Assembly: GCA_030950925.1 (NCBI GenBank) | Contig: JAUZQO010000045.1 | Coordinates: 1-33,166 of the forward strand | Reading direction: 5' to 3' | DNA: 33,166 bases | DNA from: Mariprofundaceae bacterium | Lineage (GTDB): Bacteria > Pseudomonadota > Zetaproteobacteria > Mariprofundales > Mariprofundaceae | Shown here: piece after piece, positions 22,852 through 32,131 of the stretch | Position numbering within the stretch: position 1 is the stretch's first letter | How the letters are laid out: each line of letters begins with the position of its first letter | Notes under the pieces: model-generated | The model's input: only the letters and a program-made list of their open reading frames with translations | The model's database searches: none | Told to the model about the DNA's origin: nothing | Position numbers and translations under genes: made by a program

Positions 22852-24867
22852 ATGAATAAAATACTTTTAGGTGTATTGAGCCTATTATTACTCACACTGA
22901 GTGCTTGTGGCGGTGGAGGTTCCACTGGAACAACGGGTGCAACAAACCCACCAACAGGCACCGCAGGTGGTATTGTTAGTTTATCGGGTGTCGTCGTGAG
23001 TGGAACATCTGTTGCTGGAGTGGCAGTTGGTGCTCTCCCTGCGGCTTCAAACACTGTTATCAAGGGAGTGTTTGCCAATGCATTGATTATTGCTGCGGAT
23101 AAAAATGGCAACACGATTACCTCAACCAGTGACCGTACGGGTAAATTCACATTAAAACTTACATCAGGCATTAGCTATGCCATTATTTTTCTTGACGGGA
23201 AAACCCAAAAGCTCCTCGGTTCTTTAGTGCAAGCAGGAAATACTGCAGTTGCAGGATCGGTTGCTTTAAGTGGTAATAGTAATTTAGGGAATATCGTTAT
23301 CAATCCAAAGACTCAAAAAGCCATTTCTGAAAATGATGCAAACGGGACTTTAAAAGCTTCTGCGATTGGAACTGCGCCTGCAAGCATCAAGAGTACCAAT
23401 GGCGTGATTACTCAATCTTCTATCAACCAAGTCACAACGAATAACCTTACCAATGGCAATGCAGCAGCCATTACACAAGTAAGCGTTGCAGATTTCTTCG
23501 CTAAACCAAATACATGGTGGAGTACAGTAAATATGTGGACGGATTCTTATAGTGGTGTATCAGGCAGTGCTTACACACTCGCTATTGCCGATAGTATTCG
23601 AACTACAGGTGCAGCAGGAACATCAGTGAATGCCATCAAAAATTCAGAAGTTGTGTATTATAGTAGTTATAATGATCCCACGATACCTGCTAATAATTCT
23701 ATGGGTTATTATTCCAATATGCTGGGCTACCCAAATTATGTCACCGCAACATTTACAGCACCGCCTGCTACATTTGATTTTTTAACGGGACCTTGGACAT
23801 GGGCAAGCGCGCATTATGCAGATGCTCCCAACAACCAAATGTATAGTAATTATAATTTTGGTGATCCATACTCTACTTGGATGAAAGACGTACCTTTAAA
23901 CATCACCTTAGGAAAGGCTGTAACGGTTATCAGCACTGATCCGTATAGTACAACAAAGGATACATTTACGGTTAGTCTAGCCAAAGAAAATGGAATACCT
24001 TTTGTACTTACAGATACAAAAAATATTTCACACCCTGTTATTCAAGTTGATATTAAAAGTATTTGGACACCCAACCCCACCACCTGTGCAACTTGTGGCG
24101 GAGTTCAAACCTCCACAAACGCTATTTATGTTGTCGGGGGCTATGGCGGTGTATCAATCAATGTTAAGGGTTCTACAGGAGCAATTCGTACGCCAAGTGT
24201 AGCTTTAGCTACGGTTCAATTTGGTAATATTTCCACCAGTGCAACGACAGGTGCTACCAATTTTATCAATGTAAACCCATTAGGGATAACAACAGCTAAA
24301 CTTATTAACACTCAACGAGATCAGATGCTCAGCTATATTTGGCAGGGGCGCACTCAAACAGGTATTGTTCCAACTCAAAATAAAGGTGGCGCTGCGACAA
24401 CCATTGCATTCCAGCCTTATTTTTATGTCAGTTATGATATATATGGTAATGCTGCTACCCCAGCATCATGGGATCCTGCGACGTATATGTCTAAATATTT
24501 GACTGCTGGAGCAGCATCTAGTTTTGCTGCTAATATTAACTATGCAACTGGTGCTACTGGCGCAACGTTCAATTTAGAATTTCGCCAAGTCGATCCTATC
24601 AGATCGAATAGCGTATTAATTACAGGTTCACAAGGCATGGCCATTGTAGGTTCAGCGACCAATAAAGTGGATACACTGTTGCCAATCTCGGGAGCAGTCA
24701 CAGTCCCAACGCTTGCCGCTTTGAGTAATTTCAATAAGTACACTTACTTTGACCCTGTAACAAATACCAATATCACAGAAGGAAATACTGAATTGTGGAT
24801 AATCATGAAAGATGCTAATGGCACCCTTGTGATGGAACAAATGTTGGATTCATATTTGATTCATTAA
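22852..24867 (+). CDS. Large predicted surface lipoprotein of unknown function
   Basis: 671 residues from ATG 22852, which follows AAGGGAT. MNKILLGVLSLLLLTLSAC gives a clear lipoprotein signal (lipobox LSAC), then a Gly/Ser/Thr/Pro-rich spacer. Residues of about 35-130 resemble a carboxypeptidase-regulatory-like fold: VVVSGTSVAGVAVGALP, ADKNGNTITSTSDRTGKFTL and ISYAIIFLDG. The remaining 500 residues are rich in Asn, Thr, Ser, Ala and Tyr, as in extracellular beta proteins, with aromatic segments (PNTWWSTVNMWTDSY, GPWTWASAHYADAP). Two cysteines in TTCATCGG might form a disulfide. I recognise no catalytic domain. It ends at a strong terminator, so it is a separate unit from the T2SS genes downstream. 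Confidence 0.7.
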   Translation: MNKILLGVLSLLLLTLSACGGGGSTGTTGATNPPTGTAGGIVSLSGVVVSGTSVAGVAVGALPAASNTVIKGVFANALIIAADKNGNTITSTSDRTGKFTLKLTSGISYAIIFLDGKTQKLLGSLVQAGNTAVAGSVALSGNSNLGNIVINPKTQKAISENDANGTLKASAIGTAPASIKSTNGVITQSSINQVTTNNLTNGNAAAITQVSVADFFAKPNTWWSTVNMWTDSYSGVSGSAYTLAIADSIRTTGAAGTSVNAIKNSEVVYYSSYNDPTIPANNSMGYYSNMLGYPNYVTATFTAPPATFDFLTGPWTWASAHYADAPNNQMYSNYNFGDPYSTWMKDVPLNITLGKAVTVISTDPYSTTKDTFTVSLAKENGIPFVLTDTKNISHPVIQVDIKSIWTPNPTTCATCGGVQTSTNAIYVVGGYGGVSINVKGSTGAIRTPSVALATVQFGNISTSATTGATNFINVNPLGITTAKLINTQRDQMLSYIWQGRTQTGIVPTQNKGGAATTIAFQPYFYVSYDIYGNAATPASWDPATYMSKYLTAGAASSFAANINYATGATGATFNLEFRQVDPIRSNSVLITGSQGMAIVGSATNKVDTLLPISGAVTVPTLAALSNFNKYTYFDPVTNTNITEGNTELWIIMKDANGTLVMEQMLDSYLIH

Positions 24868-24894
24868 ATTAGAATTCTAGCATGATTCGTAAAT

Positions 24895-24922
24895 AGGAGG
24901 CTCCTTTGGGGTCTCCTTTTTT
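24895..24922 (+). terminator. Rho-independent terminator after the lipoprotein gene
   Basis: A 10-bp stem AGGAGGCTCC (24895-24904), loop TTT, GGGGTCTCCT (24908-24917) with two G-U pairs, followed by a run of T residues. Confidence 0.88.
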
Positions 24923-24961
24923 ATATACTTTTTAAATCATTTAATATTGGAGTTGTATACC

Positions 24962-25717
24962 TTGAAGTTATTCATTTTTACATGGTTAGTCTTATTACCA
25001 TGTAATTCTTTTGCCGCCACTTGGGAGGCATCTCTTGCCCCCACACTATGGCAATACCAAGAAATTTCCCCTCAACGTAATGGTATCGGCAGTACACCTT
25101 TTCAATCCAACGTCCAAGGCATGGCGCTGGAAGCAGCTATTCAAAACACCATGATATGGCATACGTGGTCTTTCTCCAGTCGTTGGCAAGGCTTACAAAG
25201 CCTTCAATCATCTCAAGAAAAATGGTCATTTAGGCAAAGCACACAAAACAATCAATTATCCATTCAGCAATCTGAATTGAAATTTGATATTTCCCATCCG
25301 TGGCAACATATTCAATGGGGATTGGGTACATCTTATCAATGGCATCAACAATCTCGACAGAACTTTCGTGTCAATGGTGTACCCGTAAGTGTTGCGGGTG
25401 AACCCATCATAGAAACTGTTCAAACACTGTGGTTGGATAGCCATATCATGATACCTTGGCAAGCATGGCGTATGTGTTTAAGTATCGGTGTTCCAACGTG
25501 GGTTCATACAACGAACACACTACTCGCCACAGCTTTTACATCCAAACAAGGTTTTCGGACGCACATGACATGGTCATATCAGCCCCAACAAAGCCCTTGG
25601 AAACTGCAAGCCAGTTACAATTATCGAGAACTTGGTAATCAAATAACGAGCAATGGTTGGCTTTGGCCAAAAAATCGTTGGCAAACCGCTTCAATTGGGG
25701 TTTCATGCGGCTGGTAA
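24962..25717 (+). CDS. Predicted outer-membrane beta-barrel protein at head of T2SS operon
   Basis: 251 residues from TTG 24962, which has GGAG nine bases upstream; a TTG at 24947 is the alternative. The signal peptide MKLFIFTWLVLLPCNSFA is cleaved before ATWEA. The mature part alternates short amphipathic strands rich in Trp and Gln (WHTWSFSSRWQGLQSLQ, HIQWGLGTSYQWHQQSRQ, WKLQASYNYRELGNQ) and ends in WQTASIGVSCGW, a likely terminal strand. I do not recognise the family. The stop overlaps the gspC ATG (TAATG), which indicates coupled translation and a role with the T2SS; this is inference from position only. Confidence 0.6.
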   Translation: MKLFIFTWLVLLPCNSFAATWEASLAPTLWQYQEISPQRNGIGSTPFQSNVQGMALEAAIQNTMIWHTWSFSSRWQGLQSLQSSQEKWSFRQSTQNNQLSIQQSELKFDISHPWQHIQWGLGTSYQWHQQSRQNFRVNGVPVSVAGEPIIETVQTLWLDSHIMIPWQAWRMCLSIGVPTWVHTTNTLLATAFTSKQGFRTHMTWSYQPQQSPWKLQASYNYRELGNQITSNGWLWPKNRWQTASIGVSCGW

Positions 25718-26565
25718 TGAATCTTGAAAAACACTTTATTTACCTTCCTCGCAGCCTTGAAATCACCTTCGTACTTTTAGCGGCGTGGCTTGTGGCAGGC
25801 TATATCACTGACACTACGGATCATCATACCCCCCTCATTTCTATCGAACAACAGCAGACAGAAAACACCCCAGTACGCCATTTAGACACCGCTCTATTTG
25901 GCAAACTTGCACCAAGTGTGAAAACCCAAACTGCGGTTGTGACACCTCAACCTGTGATTCAAGTACCTGTTGTTGTGAGTCGGCTCAATATCACCTTGAT
26001 TGGAACGATTGTCGCAGGCGAGCGTTCCGCAGCCATTGTCATTATGAATAACAAGCGCAAACAACAGTTCTTCATCCTACATGCCACCATGCAACCGAAT
26101 GTCACCTTGGAAAAAGTTGAAACGAATGCCATTGTTGTTAATCATCACGGTAAATCTGAACGCATTACCTTGAAAAAAGGCAAGACTCTATCAGGTGCAA
26201 GCATCGCAACAAAATCCATTGTTTCAGCACCACGCCCACACTACCAACCACGCCGCATGATTCGCCGTTCCCACCTTAATCAACAAATGCGTAATTTCCC
26301 CAAGTTATTGAGTCAAGCTCGCGTAGTCCCCCATTTTAGCCAAGGGAAATCCGATGGTTTTACCATCATGGAAATTGTTCCAGGATCACTTTACGAACAA
26401 ATTGGTTTACAAAATGGCGATGTGATTCATAAGGTGAATGGGCAAGCTGTGACCAGTGCCGAACAAGCCATGACCATGTATCAAACCTTGCAACATGCCT
26501 CCAGCATTGATTTAGAGTTGCTGCGTGGGGGTAGTATTGTTCCTATTCATTATCAGATTCAATAA
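25717..26565 (+). CDS. gspC: GspC, T2SS inner-membrane clamp protein
   Basis: 282 residues from ATG 25717, overlapping the previous stop. One N-terminal membrane helix (LEITFVLLAAWLVAGYI), a variable linker, then the homology region LNITLIGTIVAGERSAAIVIM ... FFILHATMQPNVTLEKVETNAIVVNHHGK, which in known systems contacts the N0 domain of the secretin. The C-terminal PDZ domain is FTIMEIVPGSLYEQIGLQNGDVIHKVNGQAV. Domain order and length fit GspC rather than PilP. It is followed 26 bp later by gspD. Confidence 0.93.
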   Translation: MNLEKHFIYLPRSLEITFVLLAAWLVAGYITDTTDHHTPLISIEQQQTENTPVRHLDTALFGKLAPSVKTQTAVVTPQPVIQVPVVVSRLNITLIGTIVAGERSAAIVIMNNKRKQQFFILHATMQPNVTLEKVETNAIVVNHHGKSERITLKKGKTLSGASIATKSIVSAPRPHYQPRRMIRRSHLNQQMRNFPKLLSQARVVPHFSQGKSDGFTIMEIVPGSLYEQIGLQNGDVIHKVNGQAVTSAEQAMTMYQTLQHASSIDLELLRGGSIVPIHYQIQ

Positions 26566-26591
26566 ATTTAATAAGTATTACGGTATTTCAC

Positions 26592-28553
26592 ATGTTATTT
26601 AAGTCTGTTCAACATTATTTCATCCTCATTGCCTTCTTATGCTCGGCGGTTCCCTCGGCATGGTCTGCTGATGTCACACTCAATTTTAAACATGCCGATA
26701 TTCGGGCTTTTATTGATTTTGTGGCAGAGTTTTCACATAAAAACTTTCTTGTTGATAACCGTGTCAAAGGCAATATCACCCTTGTTTCCCAGACACCGAT
26801 GAGTGAAAAAGAAGCATACAATGTCTTTTTATCCGTCTTGGAGGTGAATGGCTTTGCCACGGTTCAAGCGGGCAGTGTCATCAAGATTGTACCGCGTGCA
26901 GAAAGCAAACAAAAAGCAGTGCCTGTCCACCAAGGTACAGCGCAAAGCAATGATGCCATGGTGACACAAGTCTTACGCCTAAAATACGCCAATTCCCAAC
27001 AGTTGGTTGCCCTGATTCGCCCATTGATTTCACCCAACAGTCATTTGGTCGCTTATCCACGCGGCAATATGTTATTGCTCACCGATTCATCGAGCAATAT
27101 CCGTCGTATCCAAAAAATCCTCAAGCTTTTGGATCGCAAAGATGCGGTGGGTGTGCAGCTTTTCACACTGCAACACGCCTCCGCAGACAAACTCGCCGCG
27201 ACATTGAGTAAACTTTATCCTTCGGCTCCCAACTCGCCCAATGGGCTCAAAATAATGGCACAACAACCCGGAAATATGTTGATGATTGTGGGTGCACCGC
27301 AAAAAATTAACGAAGTGGCAAGCTTGATTGACCGCCTTGATATTGCCCCCGAATCGGATAGTGGACGTTTGCAAGTGCGCTATCTCAAACACGGTACGGC
27401 AGCAGATATTGCCAAAGTCATCACCGCGTTGATTGGTGGTAGTTCACCCAAAACCCCTGGTGGTGGTAAACCGTTATTTGCAGGCGATGTCAAAGTGGTC
27501 GCAGATAAAACCACCAACGCTTTATTGATTACCGCTGGACCCTCCGATATGCGCGCCATCAATCATATTATTGATAAACTCGATATTCGCCGCCGCCAAG
27601 TATTGATCGAAGCGTTGATTGTAGAAGTATCTGCCAATGTTGCCGAGCAATTTGGCATGGAATGGCGCGGTTTGGGCAACCTTCTAAGCAACAAAACCCA
27701 AGCCTTTGGTGGCACATCCTTTACGGGGCAAGGCGGAGCCAATATCAATAGCGTGGCTGCGAATCCTTTTAATACGGGGGGTGGTCTTGCTGTCGGTGTG
27801 ATGAAAGGCACGGTCACATTTGGTGGTGCGACCTTCTTAAATTTAGGCTTATTGGCGCGTGCCTTACAAGCAAAAGATGATACCAATATTTTATCCACAC
27901 CGAACCTGCTGACGATGGATAATGAAGAAGCTGAAATTATTGTCGGGCAAAATGTGCCCTTTATCACAGGCAAGAACTCAACCCAAGGTGGGCTTGCCAA
28001 CCCCTTTCAAACCATTGTACGCAAAGATATTGGTCTAACCTTACGCGTTAAACCGCAAATATCCGAAGGTGATACGGTACGCTTAAAGTTATACCAAGAA
28101 ATTTCCAGCATTGCGACGAACACTGGCGTACAAGGCACAGATTTAATCACCAACAAACGATCCATCAAAACAACGATTCTTGCCAACGATGGGCAAATTA
28201 TTGTCTTGGGAGGCTTACTTCGTGATGATAAGAGTACCAGTGTGCAACGTGTGCCCTGTCTTGGCTCCATCCCTATTTTGGGCGAACCCTTCAAGTTCAC
28301 CAATAATTCGCATCGGAAAACCAACCTCATGGTCTTTTTGAAACCCCATATCATCAAGAGTTCCAGTCAAATTGAGGCACTGACCAATCGTAAGTATGAT
28401 GACATCAAAACACTATACGAACGCCCCAACAAAGGCGGTACGATTCTTTTCCCACAAGATAAAAATGTGATGCCATCAGGCATTGCACCGCATGATAGTT
28501 TTACCATGCCTGAATTATCGAAAGCCCCCCAGAACACAAGCGATAAGAAGTAA
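26592..28553 (+). CDS. gspD: GspD, T2SS outer-membrane secretin
   Basis: 653 residues with signal peptide MLFKSVQHYFILIAFLCSA ... SA before DVTLNFKHADIRAF. Then N0 (DVTLNFKHADIRAFIDFVAE), N1-N3 (VTQVLRLKYANSQQLVALI, VQLFTLQHASADKLAATLSKLYP, RLQVRYLKHGTAADIAKVITALI) and the secretin domain with VEVSANVAEQFGMEW, ALQAKDDTNILSTPNLLTMDN, VGQNVPFITG and LGGLLRDD. The last part, VPCLGSIPILGEPFKF followed by TNLMVFLKPHII, is the GspD signature. The protein forms the export channel. The C-terminal tail could bind a pilotin; none is identified here. Confidence 0.96.
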   Translation: MLFKSVQHYFILIAFLCSAVPSAWSADVTLNFKHADIRAFIDFVAEFSHKNFLVDNRVKGNITLVSQTPMSEKEAYNVFLSVLEVNGFATVQAGSVIKIVPRAESKQKAVPVHQGTAQSNDAMVTQVLRLKYANSQQLVALIRPLISPNSHLVAYPRGNMLLLTDSSSNIRRIQKILKLLDRKDAVGVQLFTLQHASADKLAATLSKLYPSAPNSPNGLKIMAQQPGNMLMIVGAPQKINEVASLIDRLDIAPESDSGRLQVRYLKHGTAADIAKVITALIGGSSPKTPGGGKPLFAGDVKVVADKTTNALLITAGPSDMRAINHIIDKLDIRRRQVLIEALIVEVSANVAEQFGMEWRGLGNLLSNKTQAFGGTSFTGQGGANINSVAANPFNTGGGLAVGVMKGTVTFGGATFLNLGLLARALQAKDDTNILSTPNLLTMDNEEAEIIVGQNVPFITGKNSTQGGLANPFQTIVRKDIGLTLRVKPQISEGDTVRLKLYQEISSIATNTGVQGTDLITNKRSIKTTILANDGQIIVLGGLLRDDKSTSVQRVPCLGSIPILGEPFKFTNNSHRKTNLMVFLKPHIIKSSSQIEALTNRKYDDIKTLYERPNKGGTILFPQDKNVMPSGIAPHDSFTMPELSKAPQNTSDKK

Positions 28554-28558
28554 GATTC

Positions 28559-30097
28559 ATGCAAAGCATCGCACGCCTTATGCCCGAACAGGTGGATACT
28601 GAACGCACCTTGATGTTTAGCCTGCCCATCTTGCGTCACGGCCCTGTCTTGCCGTTATTACCATTGAAAGATTTACCTTGCCCCATTGCTGTTGCCGATG
28701 ATGACAACACGCCTTGGCCTTGGGCATTGCTGGATGATTTCCGCCGTATTTTTGGCTGTGAAGTCCAACCTGTGCTTGTGCCGAAAGATGTGATTCTTGC
28801 GAATTTGAATCAGGTTTTTGATATGTCTTCGGCATCGGCGGAACAAATGTTGGAAGATTTGTCCGAATCGGATGAATTATCGCGTGAACTAGAAGAAATC
28901 GGCGACCTTTTGGAATCTGAAGATGATGCACCTGTGATTCGTTTGGTGAACACGGTGGTATCACAAGCCATGAAAGATCGTGCCAGCGATATTCATATCG
29001 AACCCTTTGAATCGGAAGTACAGGTTCGCTTTCGCATTGATGGTATGTTGCACAGTATTGTTCATCCGCCCAAAGGGGTGCAAGCAGCGATGACATCACG
29101 CATTAAAGTGATGGCAGGCTTGGATATTGCTGAAAAACGTCACCCCCAAGATGGGCGTTTTCGTGTCAAAATTGCAGGGCGTGAAGTGGATGTTCGGGTG
29201 TCGATTTTGCCTACCGCCTTTGGTGAACGTGTGGTCATGCGTTTGCTTGATCGTAGTGCAAAAATGCTCACCTTGCGTGATTTAGGCATGAGTGAAGCGC
29301 AATTTTCTACGATGAAAGACACCGTCCAGTCACCGCATGGCATCATACTGATTACAGGACCGACAGGTTCAGGAAAAAGCACCACTTTATATGCTTCCTT
29401 GATGGAAGTGGATCGCATCAATCGCAATGTGATGACCATTGAAGACCCCATTGAATACCAGGTGCAAGGCGTGGGGCAAATGCAGGTGCAGCCCAAGATT
29501 GGTTTAACCTTTGCGTCAGGCTTACGTTCTATTTTACGTCAAGATCCTGATATTGTCATGATTGGTGAAATTCGTGATTTGGAAACGGCTGAAATTGCCA
29601 TTCAAGCCTCACTGACGGGGCATCTCGTGTTTGCCACCTTGCATACCAACGATGCCTTATCGGCGGTGGTGCGTTTACAAGATATGGGTGTTGAACCGTA
29701 TTTGGTTGCCTCATCTTTGAATATGGTACAAGCGCAACGCTTGGTGCGCCGCCTTTGCCCTGATTGCAAACAAGCACGCAAGGTATCGGCGCAAGATTGG
29801 GCTGTCTTGGAAACCCCGATGCCTGATGATGTACCAGCGATGTATGAGGCAGTGGGCTGTGATGCTTGCATGAATACAGGCTTTCTTGGACGTATCGCCA
29901 TTTATGAAATGGTCACGATTTCCGATGCCATGCGTAATGCCATCCATGAAGGCAAAGGTTTGCCCACACTTCGGCGTTTGGCGAATCAAGAAAAACTGGT
30001 CAGTTTACGGCAAGATGGGGCGCGACATGTGGCTGCGGGTACAACCACCTTGGAAGAAGTTTTGCGAGTCTCCACTGAAGGTGTGATTGAAGTATGA
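28559..30097 (+). CDS. gspE: GspE, T2SS assembly ATPase
   Basis: A 512-residue cytoplasmic ATPase that drives pseudopilus assembly. The N1E-like start is shorter than the PilB form. Motifs: DRASDIHIEPFE, ILITGPTGSGKSTTLYASL (Walker A), EDPIEYQVQGVGQMQV, GLRSILRQDPDIVMIGEIRD (Walker B and Asp box), and TGHLVFATLHTNDA (His box). A C4 zinc site follows (CPDCK ... CDACMNTGF). It starts 5 bp after gspD and overlaps gspF by 4 bp (ATGA). All catalytic motifs are intact. Confidence 0.97.
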   Translation: MQSIARLMPEQVDTERTLMFSLPILRHGPVLPLLPLKDLPCPIAVADDDNTPWPWALLDDFRRIFGCEVQPVLVPKDVILANLNQVFDMSSASAEQMLEDLSESDELSRELEEIGDLLESEDDAPVIRLVNTVVSQAMKDRASDIHIEPFESEVQVRFRIDGMLHSIVHPPKGVQAAMTSRIKVMAGLDIAEKRHPQDGRFRVKIAGREVDVRVSILPTAFGERVVMRLLDRSAKMLTLRDLGMSEAQFSTMKDTVQSPHGIILITGPTGSGKSTTLYASLMEVDRINRNVMTIEDPIEYQVQGVGQMQVQPKIGLTFASGLRSILRQDPDIVMIGEIRDLETAEIAIQASLTGHLVFATLHTNDALSAVVRLQDMGVEPYLVASSLNMVQAQRLVRRLCPDCKQARKVSAQDWAVLETPMPDDVPAMYEAVGCDACMNTGFLGRIAIYEMVTISDAMRNAIHEGKGLPTLRRLANQEKLVSLRQDGARHVAAGTTTLEEVLRVSTEGVIEV

Positions 30098-31293
30098 GTT
30101 TGTTTGCTTGGGAAGCACTGGATGCCAAAGGGCGGCGAAAACGCGGAGAGCTTGAATCTGATTCCGAACGAACCGCACGCAAAACACTGAAAGAACAAGG
30201 GTTGATTGTTCGGCGTTTGGACATCCTTCAAGATAAACACAAAGATAAACAAGGCTCACAAAAACAAAGCTTGAATGCGGATGAAACCACCTTGTTTTTA
30301 CAACAACTCTCCACCCTCACATCGGCAGGCATGGCATTGACGGATGCGCTTGAAGCGGTGGCAACAGGTATGGAAAACAAACGCGCACGCCGTGCGGTTG
30401 GCTTTGTGCGTCAACAGGTCTTGGAAGGTTCTAACCTCGCCGATGCTTTGCGATACATCGGCATGGATGATGTGGTGTGTAATATGGTGGCGGCGGGTGA
30501 AGAAACAGGGCAACTTGAAGCCGTCGCATTGCGTTTATCCGATTTATTGGAAAAAAGGCAACAAATGAGCCAAGATTTACTCTCTGCTGTGCTTTATCCT
30601 GTGATTATTCTGTGTTTTGGTTTTTTGGTGATGGCGATTCTTTTAACATGGGTTGTGCCTCAAATTGTATCCGTCTTTGAGCATAGCGGTGGGCAATTAC
30701 CGATGTTGACGCAAATGGTTATTGCGGTTTCGGATTTCCTTCGTGCTTACGGATTGATGTTGATTTTATCCATGGCTGGCTTGATTTTTTTGAGCTTGAT
30801 TGCGATGCGTAATCCCAAGGTTCGTTTGCGCCGTGATCAGCTTTTGTTGCGTACACCATTGCTTGCACCGCTGTTTAAAAAAATTGAAATGGCACGCTTT
30901 GCTCGCACCTTGGGTATGTTGTTATCAGGTGGTGTTTCCACGCTTGCGGCCATGCTGATTGCCAAACAAAGTTTTATGCTCATGCCGATGACAGAGATGG
31001 GCGAACACGCCCGTGAATCCTTGCGTGAAGGCGGCAATTTATCGGATGTCTTGCGGCAATATAAAATGCCACATCTTGCCGTACAATTGATTGCTGTGGG
31101 TGAACAAAGTGGGCAACTCGATAGTATGTTGATTCGTGTTGCCAACCAATATGAACAAGAAATTTCTCGCAATTTGAAACGTATTTTAACCATCGTTGAA
31201 CCTGCATTGATGTTGGTGATGGCCATCATGGTGGGCTTGATGGCAGTGGCGATTTTATTGCCGATTGTTGAAATGAATAGCTTGGTGCGTTGA
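30094..31293 (+). CDS. gspF: GspF, T2SS inner-membrane platform protein
   Basis: 399 residues. The N-terminal segment LFAWEALDAKGRRKRGELESD matches GspF. Two T2SF domains each contain FLQQLSTLTSAGMALTDALEA-like and FARTLGMLLSGGVSTLAAM-like motifs, separated by membrane helices (YPVIILCFGFLVMAILLTWVVP and LMLILSMAGLIFLSLIA). A final helix, PALMLVMAIMVGLMAVAILLP, precedes EMNSL. It connects the ATPase to the pseudopilus. It is coupled to gspE by a 4-bp overlap. Confidence 0.96.
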   Translation: MSLFAWEALDAKGRRKRGELESDSERTARKTLKEQGLIVRRLDILQDKHKDKQGSQKQSLNADETTLFLQQLSTLTSAGMALTDALEAVATGMENKRARRAVGFVRQQVLEGSNLADALRYIGMDDVVCNMVAAGEETGQLEAVALRLSDLLEKRQQMSQDLLSAVLYPVIILCFGFLVMAILLTWVVPQIVSVFEHSGGQLPMLTQMVIAVSDFLRAYGLMLILSMAGLIFLSLIAMRNPKVRLRRDQLLLRTPLLAPLFKKIEMARFARTLGMLLSGGVSTLAAMLIAKQSFMLMPMTEMGEHARESLREGGNLSDVLRQYKMPHLAVQLIAVGEQSGQLDSMLIRVANQYEQEISRNLKRILTIVEPALMLVMAIMVGLMAVAILLPIVEMNSLVR

Positions 31294-31373
31294 TGCTGAA
31301 ATATGATTGCTATTCACTGCCCAATGCTGGGTCAATAATAACATGCTTTTCATCCCATTAACCCCATCATACC

Positions 31374-31400
31374 GTAGGGGTAACCCTTGTGGTTGCCCTC
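31374..31400. repeat. Short palindromic repeat (GTAGGGG... type)
   Basis: Imperfect inverted repeat AGGGGTAACC / GGTTGCCCT around CTTGT, downstream of gspF. It resembles a small hairpin repeat that recurs in many bacterial genomes, from memory and not searched. It lies upstream of the membrane-protein gene in the leader that precedes its likely start. Confidence 0.5.
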
Positions 31401-31431
31401 GATACAATACACCCCAAACGTCATTTTCATA

Positions 31432-31472
31432 CTGCGACAAGCTCAATGAACGGGTTGCTGAGCCTGTCGCAG
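31432..31472. repeat. Palindromic repeat with CTGCGACA/TGTCGCAG arms
   Basis: Near-perfect stem: CTGCGACA (31432-31439) with TGTCGCAG (31465-31472), and GCTCA with TGAGC inside, loop ATGAACGGGTTGC. It resembles a common intergenic palindrome in Proteobacteria, from memory and not searched. It is 27 bp from the previous repeat, so the gap after gspF is mostly mosaic repeat DNA. Confidence 0.6.
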
Positions 31473-31504
31473 CAATCGGAAATCGATCTATAAACCATAT
31501 AGTT

Positions 31505-32131
31505 TTGGTTCTTTTTGGCTTTTTTTTTAATATCTTACTCATGCCGATGTTTCTCCCCATCGCCCAAGCCAATGAAGCACCTGCCCGCGTTTATCATGTG
31601 TGTATTCAATTGGCGGCGCAAGGCAAAACATCCGAAGCCATTGCCGCCTTACAAGCTTCCAGTGCCTTGCTTTCACCTGTCGATGCTTGGCAATCACGCA
31701 TGTTGGCAGCGGCAAGCCTATTGCAACTCAAACAACAGAAAAGCACGCAATTGCCAAACCCTCAAGGCAATAGCAACCTTATGCTTGCCACAGTTTTTAC
31801 CAAACAACATCCCGTGCCTGTAAGCGTCAATCCTTGGTTGGCTGGTAGCTTAGGCATCATTTTACCAGGGGGTGGGCATGCTTTTTTAGGTCGTTGGCAT
31901 GATGCTAAAGTCGCTTTTTTGATGGTGTTTCCCATGTTGATCATGACGCTTTGGGCATGGAAACGAAGCATGGGGCCTGTCACCGTATTTTTTGTATTGC
32001 TCACGGCTTGGCTATGGTCGGGCAGTATTTTTTCAGCTATATCATTGAGCGAACGCGGCAATATGGAAGCTTATATGCAGTGGTGGAAACCATTGTGGCA
32101 GGCGGCGGCGTTGTCGGGTCAACCATGGTGA
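31505..32131 (+). CDS. Predicted T2SS-locus membrane protein with TPR-like N-terminal region
   Basis: About 208 residues. The start is uncertain: no ATG has a good ribosome site, TTG 31505 would give a signal-peptide-like stretch (VLFGFFFNILLMPMFLPIAQA), and ATG 31541 or an upstream start in repeat-derived sequence are alternatives. A helical, TPR-like portion follows (ARVYHVCIQLAAQGKTSEAIAALQ, SRMLAAASLLQLKQQ). The C-terminal half has membrane helices with the pattern NPWLAGSLGIILPGGGHAFLGRW, then VAFLMVFPMLIMTLWAW and VTVFFVLLTAWLWSG. The PGxGHxxLG motif recalls small membrane proteins linked to YidD-like genes. It overlaps the next gene by 7 bp. Confidence 0.6.
   Translation: MVLFGFFFNILLMPMFLPIAQANEAPARVYHVCIQLAAQGKTSEAIAALQASSALLSPVDAWQSRMLAAASLLQLKQQKSTQLPNPQGNSNLMLATVFTKQHPVPVSVNPWLAGSLGIILPGGGHAFLGRWHDAKVAFLMVFPMLIMTLWAWKRSMGPVTVFFVLLTAWLWSGSIFSAISLSERGNMEAYMQWWKPLWQAAALSGQPW

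Noticed and set aside
24085-24112. CATCGG in the large lipoprotein as a possible c-type haem site
   Set aside because: Haem attachment needs CXXCH; the residue after the second Cys is Gly, and no other CXXCH occurs in the protein.
28617-29099. 160-codon open frame on the minus strand
   Set aside because: It lies wholly inside gspE, which has full family motifs; the antisense frame has no recognisable features.
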